Assembly: GCF_035046485.1 (NCBI RefSeq)
Contig: NC_085137.1
Span: forward strand, 448,128,980 to 448,192,979
Direction: 5' to 3'
DNA: 64,000 nucleotides
Source: Aedes albopictus
Taxonomy: Eukaryota; Arthropoda; Insecta; Diptera; Culicidae
Shown here: piece after piece, positions 9,930 through 20,624 of the stretch
Layout of the letters: the number at the start of each line of letters is the position of its first letter
Position numbering within the stretch: the stretch's first letter is position 1
The notes under the pieces: model-generated
What the model saw: only the letters and a program-made list of their open reading frames with translations
The model's database searches: none
What the model was told of the DNA's origin: nothing
Program-made: the position numbers and the translations under genes

Positions 9930-11881
9930 AAAATGGTGAGTCGATAAGGAGAGTGTCCAACATAGCTCTGGTCCTCACAAGTTCCTACCTCATGCTTCCA
10001 CGGGTCAAGCGATGACAAAGACCGCCAGCTAAGAGTTGTGTGCTTAGCTGGTAGTGCAGCCTGGGCACTGTTGTCCTTCTGACTTCAGCTAGATTGAGGA
10101 GGTACGATTCGAGCGTCTGTTCACCAAGGAGGTGCGGCTCAAACAGCGTCTGTTCTGTCATTCAGCGGCTGAGTAAGAAATGCCGAATCACGCTCAGCTA
10201 GATCCAAGGTGGTAGCCCCATCGCGTGGTCGTCCCAGTGTTGGTTGGGACATTAAACAGAACTGGTACGATGGCCCTCCGGCGAGACAGGAGTGTTGGCG
10301 TAGGCCCAATAAGCCACCCGTAAAAAATACCCATTGTGAATAACATAGGACAATATACGACTCGATACAATCGGCAAAGACCCACGCGACGAAATAAGGA
10401 CTACGATTTGAAACTTAGAACATGGAATTTCAAGTCACTAGGTTTCGCAGGATATGACAGGATAATTTACGACGAACTACATCCCCGCATCTTCGACATC
10501 GTGGCGTTGCAGGAACTTTGTTGGACTGGACAGAAAGTGTGGAAAAGCGGGCATCGAGCGGCTACCTTCTACCAAAGCTGTGGCACCACCAATGAACTGG
10601 GAACAGGATTTATAGTGTTGGGCAAGATGCGACAACGTGTGATCGGGTTGCAGCCGATCAACGCAAGGATGTGCATGTTGAGAGTTAAGGGCCGTTTCTT
10701 CAACTACAGCATCATCAACGTCCACTGCCCACACGAAGGGAGACCTGATGACGAGAAAGAAGCGTTCTACGCGCAGTTAGAGCAAACATGCGATGGTTGC
10801 TCGCCGCGTGACGTGAAAATCGTTGTCGGCGACATGAACGCGCAGGTAGGAAGGGAGGAAATGTACACACCGGTAATCAAGCGAAACAGCCTGCACGCCG
10901 TATCGAATGATAGAGACCAGCGATGCGTAAACTTTGCAGCCTCCCGTGGTATGGTAGTCCGAAGCACCTTCTTCCCCCGCAAAGATATCCACAAAGCCAC
11001 CTGGAGATCACCCGGCCATCAAACAGAAAACCAAATCGACCGCGTTCTAATCGACGGTAAATTCTTCTCGGATATAACCAATGTCCGCACATACGGATCA
11101 CTACTTAGACGCTGTATGCAAGCGCTCAAAACTTTCGACGGTTATCACCACGCGTCGAAGTCGAACGCTGCGGCTCAACATCGAGCAGCTGCGTAACGTA
11201 GAAGTGGCTCAAGACTACGCGCAGCAGTTAGCAATGGCCCTACCAACCAACGGAAGAGCAGCTTGGCGCAGCTACACTTGAAGATGGCTGGAGGGACATC
11301 CGATCCACCATAGGTAGTACCTCGGCTACAGCACTAGGCTTCGCGACTCCGAATCACAGAAACGACTGGTACGACGGCGAATGTGAACAGTTGAAAAACG
11401 AGAAGAATGCAGCATGGGCGAGAATGCTGCAACACCGTACGAGAGCGAATGAGGCACGTTACAGACAGGCGCGGAACAGGCAGAACTCATTCATCCGGAT
11501 GAAGAAGCGCCAGCAGGAAGAACGAGATCGCGAAGCGATGGAAGAGCTGTACCGCGCTGAGGACACACGAAAGCTCTACGAGAAGCTCGCGCAGAGGCTT
11601 TGTGTCACAAGCCGACATGTGCCGAGATAATCACGGGAATATTCTCACGAGCGAGCGTGAGGTGGTCGACAGGTGGCGGCAGCATTACGATGAGCACCTC
11701 AATGGCGACGTTGCAAGTACCGAAGGTGGCGTGGTAACAGATATAGGAGTATGTGCACAGGACGAAAGACTTCCCTGACCTCCAAGAGATTGAGAAGGAA
11801 GTTGATCGGTTGAAAAACAACAAAGCCGCTGGAGCAGATCAACTACCAAGGGAACTTCTAAAATACGGTGGAGAAGCACTG
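9930..11881 (+). mobile_element. RTE-like non-LTR retrotransposon, 5' part (endonuclease), interrupted
   Basis: The reading frame at 10336-11196 is an APE-type endonuclease domain of a non-LTR retrotransposon. Visible motifs are the TWNFKSL start, the DIVALQE motif, VVGDMNAQVG, and NQIDRVLIDG near the end. The frame shifts near 11090. The linker and start of the reverse transcriptase continue in two further frames (11081-11281 and 11391-11630) to the KNNKAAGADQLP motif near 11815. The element is then cut by inserted transposons and resumes at 17303. Positions 9940-10060 match 57598-57720, the 5' end of a second copy. It is defective: frameshifts and stops prevent a full protein. The family resembles JAM1/RTE by memory. 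Confidence 0.85.
10336..11196 (+). pseudogene. retrotransposon endonuclease domain, frameshifted ORF
   Basis: This 286-residue frame holds most of an APE-like endonuclease. Its N-terminal W-N-F motif stands where the family has a metal-binding Asn. The Glu in ALQE, the Asp and Asn in GDMNAQVG, and the Asp in the NQIDRV motif are preserved. The C-terminal strand with the family's SDHY motif has slipped into the next frame, which reads TDHYLDAV from about 11093, so the domain is broken by a frameshift and the last 30 residues are out of frame. It would nick target DNA to prime reverse transcription. It looks like craniofacial-development-protein-2 annotations, which derive from the same elements. 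It is not a host gene. Confidence 0.8.
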
Positions 11882-12613
11882 CCACGGTGCTTCATTTACC
11901 GTTATTATCAAAAAAAATATACCATCAAAACCTGAAACGCCATTTTCTTTCTTCATCATTCCTACACCTCTGGACAAATTAAAAAAAAAATCGTTAGATG
12001 AAATTTTGAGTTACGCCCTTTTAAAGGGCCTAACCCCTAAAAAATTAGGGTTTCTACAGAAAAACATCATATTTCATAACAGAAGCATGTTTCTGCCATC
12101 AAAATTTGAAACGCCATTCTCTTTCTTTATCACTTCCACACCTCTGGACAAATTTTGAAAATAATCGTTAGACGAATTTTTGAGTTACGTCCTTTTAAAG
12201 GGCCCAACCCCTAAAAAATGAGGGTTTCTATAGAAAAACATCATATTTCATAACAGAAGCATGTTTCTGCCAACACAATTTGAAACGCCATTCTCTTTTT
12301 TTATCATTCCTACACCTCTGGATAAATTTTTAAAATAATCGTTAGACGAAATTTTGAGTTACGCCCTTTTAAAGGGCCTTACCCCTAAAAAAATAGGGGT
12401 TTCTATAGAATACCATCATATTTCATAACAGAAGCATGCTTCAAAGTCCCAAATAATGAAAAGTATCATTAATAATGCTACAATTTGATACTATGCACTA
12501 ATATTGAATGCATTATGTATAAAAATTAGCTATAACGCCAGTATAAGGGAAGTATTCTTTAACCTTGAGGATACGGACATTGTTGACTTCATTTACTATT
12601 ATAGCCAGAACAA

Positions 12614-12871
12614 TCTATATAAATAAAAATGGAATGGTGTTTGTATGTCACGAATAGGCTCAGGAACGGGCCAATGGATCTACACCATTCTTTCAGTGTT
12701 TCATTCGTACAGGGCTCCGACGTGTTCGTACGAAAAAATAATTGGGAAAATCGACAGGGAACGCACCGAAAACGAGAGAGTTTGAAATTCCATTTTGTGG
12801 GGCATTTTTCTACAGAGCTGCATGTCAAAAACATAGTAGGCAGGCAGTACGACGTTTGCCGGGACAGCTAG
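12614..12871 (+). mobile_element. short non-autonomous Helitron
   Basis: The 258-bp block starts TCTATATAAATAAAAATGGA and ends with GTTTGCCGGGACAGCTAG. It sits between A (12613) and T (12872). A 5' TC, a 3' CTAG and A/T insertion without target duplication are the standard Helitron signature. These particular termini match the widespread insect Helitron group as I remember it. The overlapping 80-residue frames on both strands are not genes. Confidence 0.85.
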
Positions 12872-13328
12872 TATACAATGAAAAACATAAACGACAGTTC
12901 ATTTACTTTTTCAGTTAATGCACACCCATAAACTGAATTTCAAAAATAATGTTGGTCAAATTCTCCAGTTACGCCTATTTGAAGGTCATAAGTACTTATA
13001 GTAGAATTATTATAAAATTTAGTTTCATTTAATCACGTTTATTCTTCGGTAACGTAGTTTAGCAGTTAAATATAGAACTATCATTACAATTGATCATCTC
13101 AATCCTTAATATTGTATGTTTATTAATTGAAAACAGCATTCACGAATAAATCTAACGAATGAGATAGGCGCATGTCATCGTTTGTTTTGTCTATAAAAAG
13201 CAATACAAAAAACTTACGTCCCACGCTATGAATGGCAATTGATACAAACATGATTGCTTCCTACATGTTTGAAAATACTTCCCTTATATTAGCGTAATGG
13301 CCAATTTGTATACAAACATCAATACAAA

Positions 13329-13607
13329 TACACAGATAAAAATAATGAGATTTACACGTCATGTAAACTTCAGTTTAGGCATGTAAACTTAGTGTTATGA
13401 TGGTTTACATGATATATCATGTAAATTTGTGTAATATGTCATGTAAACACACAGATTCATGCTGAATTACATGACATATAATGGAAGTTTACAATATTTT
13501 TTTTTACTTTTACATTATATGTCATGTAAACTTCTGTGGTATCCCACGCTCCAATCATGTGCATCATATATCACATAATTTTACACTCTTTTTTCGATCT
13601 GTGTAGC
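13329..13607. mobile_element. MITE with CACAGAT inverted ends
   Basis: The ends CACAGATAAAAA and TTTTTTCGATCTGTG are inverted and flanked by TA. Inside, CATGTAAAC and its complement GTTTACATG recur about eight times in both orientations. The block interrupts only the right arm of the surrounding Foldback element, so it inserted after that element. Confidence 0.65.
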
Positions 13608-14682
13608 CAATATTGGCGCATAGTATCAAATTGTAGCATTATTTATGATACGTTTTATTATTTGGGACTTCAAGGCATGCTTCTGTTATGAAATATGATG
13701 TTTTTCTATAGAAACCTTCATTTTTTAGGGGTTAGGCCCTTTAAAAGGACGTAACTCAAAAATTCGTCTAACGATTATTTTCAAAATTTGTCCAGAGGTG
13801 TTGAAATGATAAAGAAAGAGAATGGCGTTTCAAATTTTGATGGCAGAAACATGCTTCTGTTATGAAATATGATGTTTTTCTATAGAAACCCTGATTTAAA
13901 AGGGGGTAACTCAAAATTTCGTCTAACGATTTTTTTTTTTTTAATTTGTCCAGAGGTGTAGGAATGATGAAGAAAGAGAATGGCGATCAGGTTTTGATGG
14001 TGTATTTTTTTTTTTGATAATAACGGTAAATGAAGCACCGTGACTGCACTGTGGCCTATTTCGTCTTTTTGGCGTGCTTAATTAATAACTTTTTAACTAT
14101 GACGTTTATCATCATGGTGTCTTCGAGAAAGTTTTTCACTATCACAAGGAGCTTCTTTTGAACTATTGTGCAAATTGATCAATCCCCCTAAAAGTGAGAT
14201 AGAAAATTTATTTTTTGAATTTTTCAAGATACAAGGTTGGCGTCTTTACAAAAATTGTAGAAAATGTTGTTTGGAGCAACTTTGTCGAAGACGCCAAGTT
14301 TGTAACTCCGTTACTTTTCAAGATACGTTACGTTTTCTATCATCAGCTCCTTGAAAACGGTTTTTTCGCAATAACTTTCTAATAATTAATTCTATATTTT
14401 CATCATGTTCTACAAAGTTATAGATAATGATAAAATACACAATTTAGCCGAACATGACATCTCGCTATTTTCAAAAATAAATAGTTATAACGGTTTTTAT
14501 AGTTTTTTGGGCCATATTTCAAGCATATGTAACTAAGCTATAGGCAATTATATGCAAATTTCTTTTTACGCATGTGAAAATACAAGTAATTGTCTCTCTT
14601 AGAAAGCCAAAATCATAGAACTGTTAGAAACTGAAGAATGGTTTTTGTATAGAAACTTACAACCATTTGTGTTATTTTTATA

Positions 14683-14897
14683 GGGAATCGCGCCACTTGG
14701 GCGGTGGCTTCTATATTCGTCTGTTTTCCACTATAACTCAGTCAAATTTGAACCAATTGACACAACTTTTGGAATGTGGTGAGACAGGTATAGTATCTAC
14801 TCGTGTACAGCATTTCAAGACAATTGGTTCAACATTGACTGAGTTATAGTGGAAAACAGACGAATATAGAAGCCACCGCCCAAGTGGCGCGATACCC
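14683..14897. mobile_element. hairpin MITE, TA duplication, empty site in the opposite arm
   Basis: The two halves are inverted over about 80 bases each, with GGCGGTGGCTTCTATATTCG matching its complement, and meet around 14790. TA flanks both ends. The inverted arm at about 15525-15545 reads straight through the insertion point, providing an uninterrupted copy of the target. A relative with the same CTATAACTCAGTCAA core lies at 40635-40850. Confidence 0.8.
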
Positions 14898-14950
14898 TAT
14901 GGGATTTATTTATATCTTCAACGTAATTATTTGACAGTTCATTTTTTTAT

Positions 14951-15000
14951 GTCTTTATTTATGAGATTTTCAGCCCGAGGCTGGTTCATCTCAGTTGACA
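14951..15000 (-). repeat. SINE 3' tail fragment
   Basis: The stretch TTTATGAGATTTTCAGCCCG and the following GGTTCATCTC match the tail of the SINE family seen at 61254-61432 and 54517-54570, in reverse orientation. The tRNA-like part is missing. Confidence 0.5.
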
Positions 15001-16134
15001 GTTCATGTCAGCTTGCATTTTTATTGTTATTGCAAGTGTGTGTGTGAATGTATAGTAAGGTTTGTGGTATATTCTGGAACATTCATAAAGTACGTTACAT
15101 GAAAACTTACCATCTACTTCTATTTTCTTACTAAGTGCTTCACGTAGTCCATGAAAAGAGCGAACAAAGTGTCATTTCTTCTCAAATTCCAAACTTGCGC
15201 GTGACATATTTTGTGAACGCTCCCACTAGATGTCTTCATTGGTGATAGTAAATTATAAATCTTATTGTACTTTAAAGTAAGCTGCTGCTAAATTGTGATC
15301 TGACAAAAGAAGTAACACTTTATGCGTTCTTTTCGTGGACTACGTGAAGCTCTTTGAGTTAGTAAGAAAACAGAAGTAGATGGTAAGTTTTCATGTAACG
15401 TACTTCATGAATGGTCCAGAATACGCCACATATCTTTCTTTACATTCATACACACTTACAATAACAATAAAAATGCAAGCTAACATGAACTGTCAAATAA
15501 ATATGTTGAAGATATAAATAAATCCCATATAAAAGTAACACAAATGGTTGTAAGTTTCTATACAAAAACCATCTTACATTCTCTAACAGTTCAATGTTTT
15601 TGGCTTTCTATGAGAGACAATTACTTGTACTTTTACATGCGTAAAAAGGAATTTGCATATAATTGCCTATAGCTAAGTTACATATGCTTGAAATATGGCT
15701 TAGAAAACTATAAAAACCGTTATAACTATTTTATTTTTGAAATTAGCGAGATATCATGTTCGGCGAAGTTGTGTATTTTACCATTATCGATAACTTTGTA
15801 GAACATGAGAAAAATGTAGAATCAATCATTAGAAAGTTATTGCGAAAAAAACCGTTTTCAAGGGGCTGATGATAAAAAAAGTAACGTATCTTGAAAAGTA
15901 ACGGAGTTACAAACTTGGCATTTTCGATAAAGTTGCACCAAACAACATTTTCAACAACTTTTGTAAAGACGCCAACCTTGTATCTTAAAAAAATCAAAAA
16001 ATTAATTTTCTATCTCACTTTTAGGGGGATTGATCAATTTGCACAATAGTTCAAAAGAAGCTCCTTGTGATAGTGAAAAATTTTCTCGAAGACACCATGA
16101 TGATAAACGTCATAGTTAAAAAGTTATTAATTAA

Positions 16135-17267
16135 AGGGTGATACGGTCAAAATTTGGTCAAATAACTTGTTTCATAACTTGAGACTGAGTGCACCAAAAC
16201 AGCTGATTTTTGGACCAGTAATGGTACATTATATGTAGCTTATACCATAAAATTTTCATCAAAATCGGTTCAGTATTTGCGGAGATATTGTGAATCCTGA
16301 AAACTGCAATTTGAAAATTTTGTACAAAGAGGATTAAAAAATAAGAACACATTTTTACTCTTTTATTTATAGAGCCAGAAATACTGAACCAACTTCAATG
16401 AAAATTTTTCTGTATGTAAAGTATACATATCAAAATGTTGTGTAAAAATTTCATTCAATTTGATCCAGCCGTTACAAAGTTATATTTGTTTAGGTGATCA
16501 AATTTTGTCAATTTTTTTCAAGTCAAGTCAAAATTTGGTCACACAATTTTTTTCATAACTTCAGATTTCGTACACCAAAACAGCTGATTTTTGGATCAGT
16601 AATGGTACGTTATATATAGCTTGTACCATAAAATTTTCATCAAAATCGGTCTAGTATTTGCGGAGATATTTTTGAACCCTGAGATCTGCAATTTTAAAAT
16701 TTTGTGCAAAAAAGATTCACACATTTTTACTGTTTTATTTATAGAGCCAGAGATACCAAACCGATTTCAATGAAATTTTTTCTGTATGTGAAGTATGCAT
16801 ACCAAAATCTTGTGTAAAAATTTCATTCAATTTGATCCAGTCGTTACAAAGTTATATTTGTTCAAGTGGCACCCGGTCAGTTTTTTTCATATTCAAACTG
16901 CTACAACTTTGAAAGTATGCATACAAAATAGCTCAAAATTTTACTAAGAATATATTTTCATAATAGTATTATACTGTAAAATTTTGATAAAAATCGGAGC
17001 AGTATTGGTAGTTCTATAATCAAAATTGTGCTTTACTGACCTTAAATTTCCGAAAATTTACTATTAAGCGCCTTTGTACAAAATTTTAAAAAGGTAGGTC
17101 TATGGTTTTATCTATATATCAACCAATACTCAATCGATTTTGATGAAAATTTTATGGCATAAGCTACATATAATGTAGCATTACTGGTACAAAAATCAGC
17201 TGTTTTGGTGTACGCAGTCTAAAGTTATGAAAAAAATTGTGTGACCAAATTTTGACCGTATCACCCT
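16135..17267. mobile_element. piggyBac-like non-autonomous element, TTAA duplication
   Basis: The termini AGGGTGATACGGTCAAAATT and its inverted copy ending CGTATCACCCT are flanked by TTAA at 16131-16134 and 17268-17271. TTAA is the target of the piggyBac superfamily. The interior holds a direct repeat of about 380 bases (gtcaaaattt at 16146 and 16527). No transposase frame is present. Confidence 0.75.
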
Positions 17268-17302
17268 TTAAGCGCGCTAAAATGACGAAATCAGCCACTG
17301 TG

Positions 17303-18243
17303 GCACTGGTGAGAGCACTACACTGGGTCATTACCAAGATTTGGGAGGAGGAGTATTACCGAAGGAATGTCCCATCTACAAAAAGGGCGACAAGTTGGAT
17401 TGCGGGAACTACCGCGCGATCATACTACTGAGCGTTGCCTATAAGATACTCTCTCAAATTTAATGGACCAGATGTTCGCCATCCGCCAGGTGTTGCAGAA
17501 ATGCCGCGAATACAACGTGCCCACACATCACTTGTTCATCGATTTCAAATCGGCGTATGATACAATCGATCGAGAACAGCTATGGCAGATTATGCACGAA
17601 TACGAATTTCCGGATAAACTGATACGATTAATCAAGGCGACGATGGATCGAGTGATGTGCGTAGTCCGAGTATCAGGAACACTCTCGAGTCCCTTCGAAT
17701 CTCGCAGAGGGTTACGGCAAGGTGATGGTCTTTCATGCTTGCTGTTCAACATTGCTTTAGGGGTTGTAATTAGGAGAGCGGGGATAAACACGAGTTGAAC
17801 GATTTTCACGAAGTCTGTTCAGCTGCTTGGTTTCGTTGATGATATTGATATTATTGCTAGTAAATTTGAGACGATGGCGGAAACGACAACGATACCAGCG
17901 GAGAAATTCAGAGGCGCATTGTGGCAGGAAATCGTGCTTACTTTGGACTCCGCAGAACTCTACGATCGAATAAAGTTCGCCGTAACATGAAGTTACCTAT
18001 CTACAAAATGCTGATTAGACCGGTCGTCCTCTATGGGCACGAAGCATGGACTCTACGTGCAGAGGACCAACGCGCCCTTGGAGTTTTCGAACGGAAGGTG
18101 TTGCGTACCATCTACGGCGGAGTGCTGATGGAAGACGGGACTTGGAGAAGGCGAATGAACCACGACCTGCATCAGCTGCTGAGAGAACCAACCATCGTCC
18201 ATACCGCGAAAATCGGGAGGCTACGGTGGGCGGGTCACGTCAT
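17303..18243 (+). pseudogene. RTE-like retrotransposon, reverse transcriptase part, defective
   Basis: This is the continuation of the element broken at 11881. The frame at 17463-17798 carries the reverse-transcriptase motifs FIDFKSAYDTIDR (catalytic Asp) and RRGLRQGDGLSCLLFN. The FVDD catalytic pair follows near 17836 in another frame. A deletion then joins to the C-terminal part at about 17900-18243 (ALRxxL, VVLYGHEAWTL, RLRWAGHV). The enzyme would copy element RNA at a nicked target. Frameshifts, stops and the internal deletion make it non-functional. The sequence is cut again at 18243 by a further insertion. Confidence 0.85.
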
Positions 18244-19197
18244 CACACTCAGATTCTTTCGTTAAACCTCAACGAATATCTTTCGTAAAACTGGTTTTCG
18301 TCAATTGAAAGCAATTTGAGTATAATGTACGGTCCAATCGTACCACCATAATGAAACAACACAAATGGAGTAGTATCATGTACGAAATCACGAATCCGAC
18401 AGGCGGTCAACTTGCTCATTCGTAGATTTTAGCTCCAGCTGTGTACAATAAAACAAAACATACAAATGTCAAACGTTTTTTACTAACCATGTGTAAAAAG
18501 AAAATTTTGCTTCGTAGAATGCAACAAAGTTTTGCAGTCATCACTGACGATTCTTCATTACACCAACGAACCTAACCTCAAAATGACTGACAAATCTCAG
18601 GTCATTTTGACAGATGTAACATGAGCATGAAAAGGACGGCAACAAGATCGATAAAGTAGAATATGTTATCCGTCTTTTTCGTGTATGTGTGTGGTCAGTC
18701 AAAATGACCTGTGAATTGTCAAACATTTTCATGGCTAGCTTTGTTGGTGTAATGAAGAATTGATTGGATCGCAGAGAAAACAAAGCAAACTGTTTTCATG
18801 AGCATATGACGGTGCGTGTGCGAGAAGAGGAAAGGAAACATGCTCTCGGTTGAAAGTAAAAGTTATTTATAAACAGAACCAAAGTGGAAAGCGTTCTGGT
18901 TGTTTTCAGGTGGTTTCAACAAGCGCCCACAGATGGGTGGTTAGCACTGGTAGGTATCAATCAGAAGATACGTGATTCAAAGCCTGTGATATCCAAGTGC
19001 ACGAACGTGTGGTATTTTTTTAAGCATGTTTAATGTCATTCCCACAAAAAAAAAGAGACAGAAAAATGTGTCGGAGCAATTTTGTACGAAAATAACTCAT
19101 TCACATTACGAAACTTTTCGTTGCAGAAAACAACGAATGGCATTTGTAAACATGACGAGCGATTTCGTACAATGAAACAAAATATATTTTCAGTGCA
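18244..19197. mobile_element. insertion in the retrotransposon 3' region, contains a nested MITE
   Basis: Retrotransposon sequence stops after GGGCGGGTCACGTCAT and resumes at about 19198 with GGATGTCAGATAGC. The intervening 0.95 kb is foreign. Possible short inverted ends (CACTCAGA and its partner at TTTTCAGTG) are weak. Inside, 18550-18760 is a clear MITE with ends ATTCTTCATTACACCAACRA. No transposase was seen. Confidence 0.6.
18550..18760. mobile_element. MITE with 20-bp inverted ends
   Basis: The ends ATTCTTCATTACACCAACGA and TTGTTGGTGTAATGAAGAAT are inverted. Inside, GTCATTTTGAC-like words recur in both orientations. It is non-coding. Confidence 0.65.
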
Positions 19198-19417
19198 GGA
19201 TGTCAGATAGCAACCCGATTAAAATGGTTCTCGAGAGTCATCCAAGAAGACGTGGAGTGCAGTGAGCTAAGTGGGTCGACCAAGTGGAGGACGATCTGCG
19301 GACCCTACGCAGAGTGCGGAACTGGAGACAAACAGCCATGGACCGAGTGGAATGGAGACGGCTACTATGTACAGCACAGGCCACCCCGGCCTTAGCTTGA
19401 TCGGTAAGGTAAGTAAG
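19198..19417 (+). mobile_element. 3' end of the interrupted RTE-like retrotransposon
   Basis: The frame reads the element's C-terminal tail (HPRRRGVQ, KWVDQVEDDLRTLR, WRRLLCTAQATPAL and a stop). It is followed by a GGTAAGGTAAGTAAG tail typical of RTE-type 3' ends. It connects with 18243 after removal of the insertion. The frame on the opposite strand here is a shadow. Confidence 0.8.
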
Positions 19418-19904
19418 CAAATTGATATCATATTTTGATTTCAATTGATTAAACTAATTTTATTTTGATTTTTTTTTCTAATTTAAATGTTATTTTAAAT
19501 ATGAAATTTTAATGTAATTTTAAAACTTATGGTAAGTTATGTATAATATCTTTAAAGATATAGCGTTACAGTAATTATCTAACTGTATTTATGTTCTGAT
19601 ACTGAACCAAAAGGTCATCATAAAACGATTTTTATTTTTTTTTCACACTGATAGCAAAAACAGCTATCAATTTGCTATAAGAGATAGCAGGAATTGTTTT
19701 CAACTTGTTGTCACAGGAACATTTTCCTGCTCTTATTTTTGATGTTTTAACCGTTAACCTCAAAATTTATTTTCAATTTGCTGTCAGGCTTAGCTCGGGT
19801 TTATTGATGCATTCCAAAATTGAAACTGAAAACGCAGGAGAAACAGTATGGGAATCATGGAGAAAAGTGTACATACTCAGCTTTTTGTTATATGAGCAAT
19901 TCTA
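19418..19904. other. unassigned AT-rich DNA
   Basis: No gene or repeat structure was recognised. The short frame at 19705-19941 runs into the next SINE. Confidence 0.3.
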
Positions 19905-20070
19905 CAGGGTGGTCACGAAGCCTAGTGACCAAGTCAGCTAGCGGTATCAGTCGTTAAGGCAAATCATCATTATGAACTTATAAGCCTCGGAGTGTGGGTT
20001 CGAAATCTACCCTAATTAGGGGACGCCTATCGTTAAACGAAAAACTCTCTACAGAACCAGAAGATATGAT
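19905..20070 (+). mobile_element. diverged tRNA-derived SINE
   Basis: The block follows the same plan as the SINE at 60199-60421: a head with AGTCAGCTAGCGGTATCAGTCG, CTCGGAGTGTGGGTTCGAA (box B-like), then ATCGTTAAACGAAAAACT. It is degenerate and has no poly(A) tail. Confidence 0.6.
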
Positions 20071-20404
20071 GTGTGTCGTACGTCGTACACAGCGTTACCC
20101 GGGTAGACGAGAATATCTAAATCATATCTCAAACCGAACACTTTTTGCTGTCATAGCTCGATGTGATTTAGATGAGTTATTCAAAATTCTAATGAATATC
20201 GCACGAATAGCTCAAAGTGATATGATATCAGTTTTTGTTCTTGTCGAAATAGCTGAAAATTTCTACATAAGAACAAGTTCAGCTCTTCTGCACGAAATGG
20301 AACACATACACCCATAGAGATGGCTCAATGTTAGTGAAATGCCTTGTGCCCCTTTCTGAGCTGTGGAAACGAAGAATTGCATGCTCTTATTCCCATGCTA
20401 TTTA

Positions 20405-20500
20405 CAACAGCGAGCCACAGTTGAGTAGTGAGCATCGCCGCCTGTGAATCCTAAGGTCGTAGGTTCGATGCTGGATGCTGCCATTTTTTTATTTTTTTTT
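20405..20500 (+). mobile_element. tRNA-like SINE fragment
   Basis: It has a tRNA-like order, with TGAGTAGTGAGC as a box A candidate and GTAGGTTCGATGC as a box B candidate, followed by a T-rich tail. It is too degenerate for a tRNA gene. Confidence 0.4.
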
Positions 20501-20624
20501 CTAGAAAAAAAGTGAAAAATCTTGTCTGCTATTGTTTTGATCTTGTAATATCTTAACGAGCTATTATTGAGTAGTTCACCATATTAGATTTCTGTTCTTT
20601 TACCTCTTATATCAATCAAACCAA

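Larger units (their letters stand above)
11883..14042. mobile_element. Foldback (FB)-like element with 174-bp repeats in its arms
   Basis: The ends are CACGGTGCTTC and GAAGCACCGTG, with a 5-bp duplication ACTGC at 11878-11882 and 14043-14047. The left arm has three tandem copies of a 174-bp unit (the word CTGGACAAATT at 11970 and 12144, CTGGATAAATT at 12318). The right arm has two inverted copies (CATGCTTCTG at 13676 and 13850). Arms extend inward to about 12570 and 13285. Tandem repeats inside long inverted arms are the hallmark of Foldback transposons. No transposase is encoded. A Helitron (12614-12871) and a MITE (about 13329-13607) sit inside. Confidence 0.85.
14048..17302. mobile_element. 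long inverted-repeat DNA element with 6-bp duplication
   Basis: The ends are CACTGTGGCCTATTTCGTC (from about 14047) and GACGAAATCAGCCACTGTG (to 17302). Mentally removing the Foldback element at 11883-14042 leaves GCACTG directly on both sides (11876-11881 and 17303-17308), a perfect 6-bp duplication inside the retrotransposon. The two arms, 14078 to about 15190 and about 15310 to 16134, are inverted copies of roughly 0.8-1.1 kb around a short centre. No transposase was found. A TTAA element (16135-17267) and a TA MITE (14683-14897) were inserted later. Confidence 0.75.

Noticed and set aside
10336..11196. host gene similar to craniofacial development protein 2
   Set aside because: The endonuclease motifs, the downstream reverse transcriptase and the retroelement tail show a retrotransposon. 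Such host-gene names are known misannotations.
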